Assembly: GCA_029560585.1 (NCBI GenBank)
Contig: JAKQKQ010000237.1
Location: forward strand, 1 to 38,446
From: Verrucomicrobiota bacterium
Lineage (GTDB): Bacteria > Verrucomicrobiota > Verrucomicrobiia > JADLBR01
Direction of reading: 5' to 3'
DNA: 38,446 bases
Part shown: piece by piece, positions 32,621 through 38,446 of the stretch
Layout: each line of letters begins with the position of its first letter
How positions within the stretch are numbered: the first letter of the stretch is position 1
The notes under the pieces: model-generated
Database searches by the model: none
What the model was told of the DNA's origin: nothing
What the model saw: the letters and a program-made list of their open reading frames with translations, nothing else
Translations under genes and position numbers: made by a program

Positions 32621-33738
32621 CGCGTGACCCTCGCGAGGGCCCGCGGCATCTCGCGCACCCTCAGGTCCTCGGGCCACTCGCCCCAATCGCCCCCGTGCTT
32701 GTCGCGCAGTCTCAACTCGAGGCCATCCTCCACGGGGCGTCGGCCCAGCTGCTTGCAGAAGAACGCGACGCCTCTGGCGCGGCATTGGTCCCGCAGCTGC
32801 CTGGCCCACGCGAGGTCGAAGGGCCGTGCGCTGGTGCCCGACTCGCCGCCCACGATCACCCAATCGATCCCCCTGAGGTCGATCTTGACCGGTTCGATGA
32901 GCGGCTCGACGCTCAGCGCGCGCATCGCGGCGGGCACCCTCCGCAGGTGGTCCACCGCCCTGGCCATCCGCCCGTCGATGACGCTGGCCATCGCCACGAG
33001 GTTGTTGGGCCACGCCGCGCCCTGTTCTGAGTCAAGCCACCGCGCGAACTCCGCCATGCGGGCTGGACGCTTGGTCAGCCAGAGCCAGATGTGTCTGTCA
33101 CCGGGTGGCGTGCGGACCACGCCGACGATCTCGGACTCCAGGTAGTCGAACGGCACCGCCGCGCTCAGCGCGTCGCCCATGTCGGACACGAACACGAGCC
33201 GGGGCAGGCCGTCGAGCCAGGGCTTGCCGGGCACGACGTTCTCCTGGCCCGCGTTCGTCCTCCTCGTGGTGGCGGCCCGGGGCTTCCCGGTGAGATCGCA
33301 TTTTCGCGCCATCTTGGCCATGCGGCCCGGGAAGCACGTCACCTGCTCGAAGGTGGGCGCGTAGCCCTTGTTGGTTCGCTTGGTGGGCTGCGTCGGGTCC
33401 TTGCCCTTGTGCAGGTGCAACAGGCCCGCGTAGCAGCGAAACCCTGCCTCGATTGCCGCCGCGATGGCGCCGGTGTCTTTGCTGCCGCCGCGGCCCGTGG
33501 CACCGCCGAGTTCCCCGGCGATGAAATGCCGGCCGTGATAGACGGCAGAGGCTGGTAGGCCGTCGACCGCGCTGACCGCCAGCTCCCGGGCCTGGCGCCA
33601 TGAGATGCCCTGGTTTTTCAGCTCGCCCGCCAGCGCCGATATCAGCGCCGCGCTGGTTGGCCAGAGCGGGCAGCCCTGACATCCCATCACAGGGTTGATG
33701 GTGCTGTCGCACCACTGGATTTTTGTGCGGTCAGACAT
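32617..33738 (-). CDS. Phage Gp37/Gp68 family protein (DUF5131)
   Basis: A 373-aa member of the Gp37/Gp68 family. Hallmarks: KIQWCDSTINPVMGCQGCPLW near the N-terminus with a cysteine cluster, a middle CFPGRMAKMARKCDLTGKPR, FVSDMGDAL, WLTKRPARM, LSVEPLIEP and WVIVGGESGTSARPFDLAWARQLRDQC. The pattern recalls a radical-SAM-like or TIM-barrel fold; the function is unknown, but members are frequent in phages and mobile elements. The start at 33738 has AAAGGAG 9 nt upstream; an ATG three codons earlier is too close to that site. It overlaps both neighbours by 4 to 8 bp. Confidence 0.88.
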   Translation of the reverse strand: MSDRTKIQWCDSTINPVMGCQGCPLWPTSAALISALAGELKNQGISWRQARELAVSAVDGLPASAVYHGRHFIAGELGGATGRGGSKDTGAIAAAIEAGFRCYAGLLHLHKGKDPTQPTKRTNKGYAPTFEQVTCFPGRMAKMARKCDLTGKPRAATTRRTNAGQENVVPGKPWLDGLPRLVFVSDMGDALSAAVPFDYLESEIVGVVRTPPGDRHIWLWLTKRPARMAEFARWLDSEQGAAWPNNLVAMASVIDGRMARAVDHLRRVPAAMRALSVEPLIEPVKIDLRGIDWVIVGGESGTSARPFDLAWARQLRDQCRARGVAFFCKQLGRRPVEDGLELRLRDKHGGDWGEWPEDLRVREMPRALARVTR

Positions 33739-34663
33739 GGTCGGCATCTCCTTTCGGACTTGGGCGGAATCGTGCGCCCGACTGCCGGGCGGCCGGGGCG
33801 GCGGCGCCGGGCGACGACGGTTCTCGCCCGGAGACGAACAGCACGTCCGCGACCTTGGAGGCGAACATCTCAAGGACCACCCTCATGGCCCTCCTGATGA
33901 ACTCGGTGCGATTGGTGTCGATCAGGTCGTCGCCGGTCAGATCCAGCATGTCGTAGACCCGGCGCGGAACAATATCCGGGCGCCCGCGGAGTTCCCGGTG
34001 GGCTCGCTCCGCGAGAATCCCGCAGTCGACCAGGTACGGCTCAAGGGCCGAGGGGCTGTGCCTCGCATCCAAGTAGGCAAGCCTCGGCCAAGCGGCGCTC
34101 GACTGGAAGCCCGGCTCAACGTCGACGCCGCGGATCAGCGCCTCCACCTCGTCGGGCTGCGTCTTTGCCCACCGGAGGACATCGATGAAATCGACGATGG
34201 CCCGGGCCGCGTCGTGTTGGACGGATCGGTCCGCGTTGCTCAGCTCGTGGCCGCGCTCGGAGAGATACCGGAGGATCCGCCCGTCGAACTCCGCGGTGCG
34301 CCCGGCCAGCTCCCGCAGGTCGCGCGGCATGTCTTCCGGATCGAATCCGCACGCCTTGGGGCGCTGCGTGGGTTCCGGGGGGAAGCACGCCTCCGCCCTG
34401 ACTTGGTCGAGGATGCTCATCAACCCTGGGCCAACGAGCCCCGCGTCGAACTGACGCCGGAGCGTCTCCCACACGCCGGCGTCATCGCAGTCGCCGAACG
34501 CCGAGGTCGCCGCGTCGACGAATTCGCCCCAGCGCGGATCCTGCGACTCGCCGCGTTTGGCGGCGCGGTGACCGGGGGCGACGCGCGCGTCACCGGGTTG
34601 CCTGTTCCGGCCGTTCCGCGATCTGCGGGCGGCCCCTTCCTCAATTTTCGCTCCCATGCTCAT
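33731..34663 (-). CDS. Hypothetical protein of the replication operon
   Basis: A 310-aa, mostly helical protein with no family I recognise. Residues about 1-45 are low-complexity; from about 50 the sequence becomes orderly (EFVDAATSAFGDCDDAGVWETLRRQF). The ATG at 34663 overlaps the end of the rep-like gene by 23 bp and is preceded by GAGGGG. Its stop overlaps the Gp37/Gp68 start by 8 bp. Segments such as EFDGRILRYLSERGHELSNADRSVQHDAARAIVDFIDVLRWAKTQP suggest an alpha-solenoid-like build. Confidence 0.6.
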   Translation of the reverse strand: MSMGAKIEEGAARRSRNGRNRQPGDARVAPGHRAAKRGESQDPRWGEFVDAATSAFGDCDDAGVWETLRRQFDAGLVGPGLMSILDQVRAEACFPPEPTQRPKACGFDPEDMPRDLRELAGRTAEFDGRILRYLSERGHELSNADRSVQHDAARAIVDFIDVLRWAKTQPDEVEALIRGVDVEPGFQSSAAWPRLAYLDARHSPSALEPYLVDCGILAERAHRELRGRPDIVPRRVYDMLDLTGDDLIDTNRTEFIRRAMRVVLEMFASKVADVLFVSGREPSSPGAAAPAARQSGARFRPSPKGDADHV

Positions 34664-35765
34664 GACAGAGGCCCCTCCTCTCGATGGGCCATGCCCGTGG
34701 CGCCTCATGCGCCCGTGGCCTTGATCGCCCGCCGCGATGCGCGGCGGGCCGGCTTCGGCCGGGTCCGACTGGGTCGGCCGAAAGTGATGAAGTGGATTGC
34801 TGGCCCGGGATCGGCGCTGAACCCGCGTCGCGGAAGGCGGCGAGCCGCGGGAGAGCTGGGCCGATGCGGCGGACGTCGCGGCGCAGGCGCTCGAGGCGCT
34901 CGGGGGAGAACTCACCGTAGGCTACAGAGGCGAGGAGATAGTGCCACCGGGAGCCGAAGACGTACGCGGCCTGCTCCAGCTTCGACAGGCCCAGCCGGGC
35001 GGCGGCAGCGGCCAGCCGCTTCCGGTGCCCGGCGCTGCCCGGGTGGTTGAGAGCAAACTGGTTGGGCCGCGGGGGCCGGGGAGCACCACCGCTAAGCCCC
35101 CACATCCGATGGCGCGAGTCGGACTGCTGGCGGCGAGCCTGGAAGCCCCGATAGTTCTTGAGCAGGTAGGCGGCGATGGCGGCGGGCTCGGATCGCAGGG
35201 GGAAGACATCCGTGCGCCCGAAGCCGAGGGGCGCCGATATCCGGTCGAGCAGATCCCAGAACCCGCGGGTGACGGGGTTGACCGCAGCCCGCTGGGCCGC
35301 GAGGTCCCGTCCCGGGTGGGCATGTGGGACGGAGAAGTCGGCACCGACGCGGACGTCGTCGGGTAGGGAGACGAGCAGGTGGTAGTGGATGTCACCGCGG
35401 GCGGTCAGGCCGGCCACCCACAGGTAGTCGAGAGCCGGGACGCGCTTGCGCAGGGCGGTCAGCAGGGCGGACAGGCGGCGGTTGGAGGCGGCCAGATCGC
35501 GACTGGCCTCGACCAGGGTCAGGGTGACGAACAGGACGTGGTTGAGGCCGAAGCGGCGGAAGAACTCAGTGACGGCGAGGCCGAGGCGGACCACCGTCTT
35601 CGGTAGGGCCCGGGACGCAGGCAGCGGGAAGGTCGGGTCCGAGGCCGGGTCGGAGGGGTCGAGGACGGTGGAATTAAGTGGGACATCTGACAAGGTTGGC
35701 GGCGCCGGCGCGGGGCATGGTGCCCCGCCCGGTTCCCTGTCCGCCGCTGTCGCCACGGCGATCAA
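34641..35765 (-). CDS. HUH-family rolling-circle Rep-like protein
   Basis: A 374-aa protein. Motif 1-like FVTLTL (79-84) is followed by the HUH motif in RGDIHYHLLVS (H127, H129) and a catalytic-tyrosine-type motif AAYLLKNYRGF (Y200, K203, Y205). This order is that of rolling-circle replication initiators and relaxases, which nick one strand and stay covalently attached through tyrosine. The first 50 and last 60 residues are low-complexity. The start is TTG at 35765, overlapping the Xis-like stop, with AAAGGGG upstream; GTG at 35756 is the alternative. It indicates that the island is, or derives from, a replicating plasmid-like or phage-like element. Confidence 0.72.
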   Translation of the reverse strand: MIAVATAADREPGGAPCPAPAPPTLSDVPLNSTVLDPSDPASDPTFPLPASRALPKTVVRLGLAVTEFFRRFGLNHVLFVTLTLVEASRDLAASNRRLSALLTALRKRVPALDYLWVAGLTARGDIHYHLLVSLPDDVRVGADFSVPHAHPGRDLAAQRAAVNPVTRGFWDLLDRISAPLGFGRTDVFPLRSEPAAIAAYLLKNYRGFQARRQQSDSRHRMWGLSGGAPRPPRPNQFALNHPGSAGHRKRLAAAAARLGLSKLEQAAYVFGSRWHYLLASVAYGEFSPERLERLRRDVRRIGPALPRLAAFRDAGSAPIPGQQSTSSLSADPVGPGRSRPAAHRGGRSRPRAHEAPRAWPIERRGLCHEHGSEN

Positions 35766-36049
35766 GCGCTGCCCCTTTGACGGCGTCCCTTGGCCGGGAC
35801 TGCTGCGGCCTCGATACCTTCGAGGCTAAACCGCCACCTTCCACCGATCCGGACACCGCCGAAGCGGGCCGGGTTTCGATAGATCGTTTTGGGCGACAGG
35901 CTGTAGAACTGCGCCACGTCTCTAACCCCCCAGCAGCGCCAGTCCCTGGGTCGCTGCACCAGCAGTGGGTCAACCGCGATTCGCGCGGCCTCCCTCGTCT
36001 CTCGGCCACCGTCGATCTGCGTCGGCGGTGGAACTATTTCGATACTCAT
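35762..36049 (-). CDS. Excisionase-like HTH protein
   Basis: A 95-aa protein with a helix-turn-helix near the middle: WGVRDVAQFYSLSPKTIYRNPARFGGVRIGGRWRFSLEGIE. The 'GVxIGGRWRF' hairpin after the recognition helix is characteristic of MerR/excisionase-type wHTH proteins (Xis, AlpA-like). The ATG at 36049 lies about 8 nt beyond the predicted -10 box at 36057-36062, giving a very short leader. It is the first gene of the minus-strand operon and couples to the Rep-like gene by a 4-bp overlap. Role inferred: recombination directionality or control of the operon. Confidence 0.72.
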   Translation of the reverse strand: MSIEIVPPPTQIDGGRETREAARIAVDPLLVQRPRDWRCWGVRDVAQFYSLSPKTIYRNPARFGGVRIGGRWRFSLEGIEAAAVPAKGRRQRGSA

Positions 36050-36056
36050 CGCCGTC

Positions 36057-36126
36057 AAAATAGCCGTCGCAAGAAGTGTGTCAAGTGAGAGTGAAAAATA
36101 TACAATAGAAACCATAGTGGTGTTTC
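36057..36126. promoter_or_regulatory. Divergent promoters and candidate operator between xis-like and XRE genes
   Basis: On the minus strand TTGACA (36079-36084) and TATTTT (36057-36062) are 16 nt apart and would start transcription close to the ATG at 36049. On the plus strand TACAAT (36101-36106) with GTGTCA (36078-36083), 17 nt apart, could serve the XRE gene. An inverted repeat GAAAC/GTTTC (36108-36112 and 36122-36126, 9-nt spacer) is a candidate operator. Arrangement and AT-rich composition resemble a phage or plasmid control region. Confidence 0.5.
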
Positions 36127-36169
36127 ATACTAGACAGACTCAACCGGGTGAGCTAACAAAAGAGAAAAC

Positions 36170-36958
36170 ATGAAAGAGAAACCGAAGAAGGGGCGGGCGG
36201 CGCCAGCCAAAGTGGAGAAGGCGGAGCCGGGCGGGCCCGCGAGAATCGACTCGGTCGCAAGCCTGCGGAGGGCCCTGAACGTGAGTCAGGAGACGCTGGC
36301 GCGGGCGCTAGACGTGTCCAGGGGCCTGATTGCGAAAATCGAGGGCGGGGACGCCCCGGTGAGCCCAAAGCTTGCCCGGCGCGTCGCCAAGGTGTTTTCC
36401 GTGGAGGTGCCGACCGGCAAGAGCGGTGGTGCCCGGAAATCGGCCACTGTACCCGCATCGGTGAAAGGTGGAGGATCGGGGGAATGCGGGAAATCGTACG
36501 TGTCGGAGGCCGTGCGGCGGTTGCACGAGATCGTGCGGCGCACCGATGTGGGGATCAGTCTCAGCGGCCCCATTGGCGATGCTGAATGGGGGGTCGTGGG
36601 GGCGGTCCTTGGGGAGCTTCATCGGGCATTGCCGGATGCCAGGGGGTTCCAGGCGAGCTTCACGGTTGTCGAGCCCGAGGGCGCAACGCCTGGGACGGTG
36701 GGTAAGATGCTGATGCTTCGGCTCGGCAAGGCGGAGGGTTTGCAGATTCGTCCTTCTGAGGACTGTGAGGATGGGGACCTTGCGGTGGATGTTGGTGGCG
36801 GGTCGAAGGCGACGATCCACATTCATTGGCGGGAGCCGCATGTCGTAGGTCATCTGGTGTTCCCTCCTGGCCGCCCCCTCGGGCGCATCGAATTTGGAGA
36901 ACCTGTGCCCGAGGCCGTCTTGCGCAGTTTTGAGGAGGGCTCCAAGAGGCAAAAGTGA
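36170..36958 (+). CDS. XRE-family transcriptional regulator
   Basis: A 262-aa protein. A basic N-terminus (KEKPKKGRAAPAK) is followed by a Cro/cI-type helix-turn-helix (about 28-75: SLRRALNVSQETLARALDVSRGLIAKIEGG). The C-terminal 150 residues (about 108-255) are an uncharacterised domain, with SYVSEAVRRLHEIVRRTDVG and KATIHIHWREPHVVGHLVFPPG. It is transcribed away from the xis-rep operon, which it probably represses. The C-terminal domain may sense a ligand, but no peptidase motif (S24-type) is seen, so self-cleavage is unlikely. Confidence 0.82.
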   Translation: MKEKPKKGRAAPAKVEKAEPGGPARIDSVASLRRALNVSQETLARALDVSRGLIAKIEGGDAPVSPKLARRVAKVFSVEVPTGKSGGARKSATVPASVKGGGSGECGKSYVSEAVRRLHEIVRRTDVGISLSGPIGDAEWGVVGAVLGELHRALPDARGFQASFTVVEPEGATPGTVGKMLMLRLGKAEGLQIRPSEDCEDGDLAVDVGGGSKATIHIHWREPHVVGHLVFPPGRPLGRIEFGEPVPEAVLRSFEEGSKRQK

Positions 36959-37120
36959 TCGCTGGCATGCGGTTTCATCTGAACTTTCTTGGGAATGAAT
37001 CAAATGGGCGGGTGGGCTATCTCCACAACGCGAATGGGAATCAGCGGTTGGCAAACGATGACACCGCGACGTATTTCGTCGACCGCGACCAAACCGCGAC
37101 CAAACGCACAGAAAAGGAAG

Positions 37121-37194
37121 CGCACCCTGTAGGATTCGAACCTACGACCTTCTGATCCGTAGTCAGATGCTCTAATCCGCTGAGCTAAGGGTGC
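37121..37194 (-). tRNA. tRNA-Arg(ACG)
   Basis: A 74-nt cloverleaf on the minus strand: acceptor GCACCCT/AGGGTGC, D-stem GCTC/GAGC, anticodon stem TCTGA/TCAGA with loop CTACGGA (anticodon ACG), T-stem GTAGG/CCTAC with TTCGAAT loop, and discriminator G. CCA is not encoded. The 3' end (37121) faces the mobile-element genes, the usual geometry for an attachment site. A short direct repeat (ACCGCGACCAA, twice within 37081-37105) lies next to the 3' end. Confidence 0.95.
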
Positions 37195-37311
37195 GGGGGA
37201 AGGAAGGTTGCGCCCTGGCTGAGAAATCGCAATCTGATTTTACGGGGGCGGGGATATCGGATGGCATTCGGCGCTCAACATCCGGGCCGTGTGGTGCCAG
37301 AGTGACCGGCC

Positions 37312-37950
37312 ATGGGAATCGAGAGGACGATCACGTTGGCGAGTCGGAATGCCAAGAAGGCCGTGGAATTGGGTGCCCTGCTGGGGGAGGGGTGGAGCGT
37401 GCGAAGCCTGTCGGGATTACCACATGTGCCGGAGGTGGAAGAGGACGGAGCGACGTTTTTTGACAACGCGGTGAAGAAGGCCATCGAGGTGTCGCGGCAC
37501 GTGGGGGGGCTGGTTCTGGCGGACGATTCGGGGCTGGAGGTGGATGCGTTGGGGGGCGAGCCCGGGGTGCTATCCGCACGGTTCACGGGCAGGCACGGTG
37601 ACGACGCGGCAAACAATGTGTTGCTGTTGGATAAGTTGGCGGGGGTGGCATTGGCGGAGCGGGGGGCGCAGTTCCGCTGCGCGCTGGCCGTAGCGCGGCG
37701 CGGTGCGGTCCTTTTCACGTGCGAGGGCGTGTGCCGCGGGTGGATCGGTCTCGCGTGCCGCGGAGACCGCGGCTTCGGCTACGATCCGTTGTTTGTGCCC
37801 GAGTGGGAGGCGGCGGGGGCGGGCACGGGGCTGGAGCTCGGCAGAACGTTTGCGGAGATTTCTCCGGAGGAAAAGAATCAGCGGAGTCACCGGGCCCGGG
37901 CGATGCGGCAACTACAAGATCGATTGGCTGAAGTGGCTTCGGAGACGTGA
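37312..37950 (+). CDS. rdgB: RdgB/HAM1-type non-canonical purine NTP pyrophosphatase
   Basis: A 212-aa protein of the Ham1/RdgB family, which hydrolyses dITP, XTP and related non-canonical purine nucleotides to monophosphates to keep them out of DNA. Conserved segments: LASRNAKKAVELGALL near the N-terminus, EEDGATFFDNAVKKA, LVLADDSGLEVDALGGEPGVLSARF, a GFGYDPLFVP loop and the C-terminal EKNQRSHRARAM. Length is normal for the family. This is housekeeping DNA and marks the chromosomal side of the tRNA boundary. Confidence 0.93.
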   Translation: MGIERTITLASRNAKKAVELGALLGEGWSVRSLSGLPHVPEVEEDGATFFDNAVKKAIEVSRHVGGLVLADDSGLEVDALGGEPGVLSARFTGRHGDDAANNVLLLDKLAGVALAERGAQFRCALAVARRGAVLFTCEGVCRGWIGLACRGDRGFGYDPLFVPEWEAAGAGTGLELGRTFAEISPEEKNQRSHRARAMRQLQDRLAEVASET

Positions 37951-38232
37951 CGGGCCGATTAGTTGCAGGACGTGTGCATCCCCCAAGGAAGATGTCTGCG
38001 ACATGGCGCACGCAATCTTGCCTGCGTCGTCGGCCCCGGGCGGAGGTCGGCGCGCAAGATTGCCTGTCTCACGGGTCGTCGTGGCATAACAGCCTCTAGC
38101 CCTGATAGATGTCCACGATGCCGACACCATCTGTGGGATGAAGTTTCTGGGTGCAACGCCGCCGACGGGCGGGGGCCAGTGGTTTTCTGTGGGGCGGATC
38201 GCGACAAGACCCATCTTGACCAAACCCGCTAA

Positions 38233-38268
38233 CCTGCATATTTCACGCTTCCGCGTGAAACATGCAGG
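38233..38268. repeat. Hairpin with 16-base arms and one mismatch
   Basis: CCTGCAT plus TTTCACGC on the left and GCGTGAAA plus ATGCAGG on the right pair around a 4-nt loop (TTCC), with a single mismatch. This could be a transcription terminator of rdgB or a REP-type element. Confidence 0.7.
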
Positions 38269-38421
38269 CTCGAAGGAAAACCGCGCTCCGAAAAACCCGA
38301 TTTTGGAGGGTCTGGTGCCACCGATCCGCGAAACACACTCTGCAACCGCGAAAAATCCCAGTCTTTGCCAGACCTTTCCCAATAAATGGCTCTCATGGCG
38401 CGGTTTTCCCAGAGCCCGGAA

Positions 38422-38446
38422 TTTCACAGCCCGCAAGGCTGTGAAA
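38422..38446. repeat. Perfect 10-bp hairpin at the window edge
   Basis: TTTCACAGCC (38422-38431) and GGCTGTGAAA (38437-38446) enclose a 5-nt loop. It begins with the same TTTCAC as the hairpin at 38233-38268, suggesting two related elements about 190 bp apart. Confidence 0.7.

Larger units (their letters stand above)
37951..38446. repeat. Repeat-like intergenic region after rdgB
   Basis: 496 bp to the window edge with no convincing gene. It holds an inverted repeat GCAATCTTGC/GCAAGATTGC (38012-38021 and 38054-38063) and two hairpins listed separately. An open frame covers it on the minus strand (174 codons), but its product is unordered and spans the hairpins. The composition resembles dispersed non-coding repeats or the flank of an insertion sequence. 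No transposase is visible. Confidence 0.45.

Noticed and set aside
32621-33013. N-terminal extension of the DUF3987-like protein
   Set aside because: It overlaps the Gp37/Gp68 gene in another frame. The 4-bp overlap start at 32620 is better supported.
36955-37155. Open frame of 66 codons next to the tRNA
   Set aside because: It overlaps the tRNA-Arg gene and ends in the PVGFEPTTF translation typical of reading through a tRNA T-arm. It is an artefact.
37912-38436. 174-codon minus-strand frame after rdgB
   Set aside because: It spans two hairpins and the inverted repeat and overlaps the end of rdgB. The product is unordered, so this looks like non-coding repeat DNA.
1-38446. CRISPR array
   Set aside because: No series of short, regularly spaced direct repeats was seen, although a Cas4-like nuclease is present.

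Overview
The window is GC-rich and gene-dense. It looks like a piece of a verrucomicrobial-type genome (Verrucomicrobiota or a neighbouring PVC lineage). The reasons are a secreted protease with a PEP-CTERM anchor, SUMF1-type secreted proteins that start with an Ig-like 'NVRASQRAGT' module, a very large CARDB/calcium-repeat secreted protein, and a secreted HNH protein with an SHD1-like N-terminus. This placement rests on family resemblance and is not proven. Most of the window reads as one genomic island. It appears to end on the right at a tRNA-Arg(ACG) gene (37121-37194, minus), next to chromosomal housekeeping DNA (rdgB, 37312-37950).

Layout from left to right. (1) 1-5.3 kb: a giant STAND/NACHT-like NTPase with a C-terminal PD-(D/E)XK nuclease module, divergent from an M41-like HExxH peptidase. 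A short downstream reading frame that overlaps the peptidase gene is cut off at about 5305. (2) 5.3-13.2 kb: a PEP-CTERM trypsin-like protease and a three-gene secreted operon (SUMF1 protein, 1347-aa surface protein, SUMF1 protein). This block is flanked by a 33-bp direct repeat that is the 3' end of the DUF932 gene. (3) 13.2-16.9 kb, minus strand: a mobile-element operon encoding DUF932, a RadC/JAB protein, three small proteins, a Cas4/RecB-like nuclease and a helper protein. (4) 17.2-25.0 kb: a BRCT protein converging on a Shango-type anti-phage operon (TerB protein, BrxD-like ATPase, Lhr-like SF2 helicase). The first gene of that operon is a voltage-sensor potassium channel. (5) 25.2-28.7 kb: accessory genes, including a secreted HNH protein, a Moco-carrier/SLOG protein, a 50-aa basic protein, a DUF3465 protein, a small DNA-binding protein and a DUF2786-like protein. 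(6) 29.1-36.1 kb, minus strand: a seven-gene replication operon (excisionase-like HTH, HUH Rep-like protein, unknown, phage Gp37/Gp68, DUF3987-like, two unknowns), most of whose genes overlap by a few bases. It faces a divergent XRE regulator, which is the usual layout of an integrative plasmid-like element.

How it fits together. The Rep/Xis/XRE module and the DUF932/RadC/nuclease module look like the element's own replication, recombination and establishment genes. The STAND-nuclease/peptidase pair and the channel-Shango operon look like defence cargo. The most interesting proposals are the channel as a fourth Shango component and the pairing of the STAND-nuclease with a protease. No integrase and no second att copy are visible, so the left end of the island is probably outside the window.
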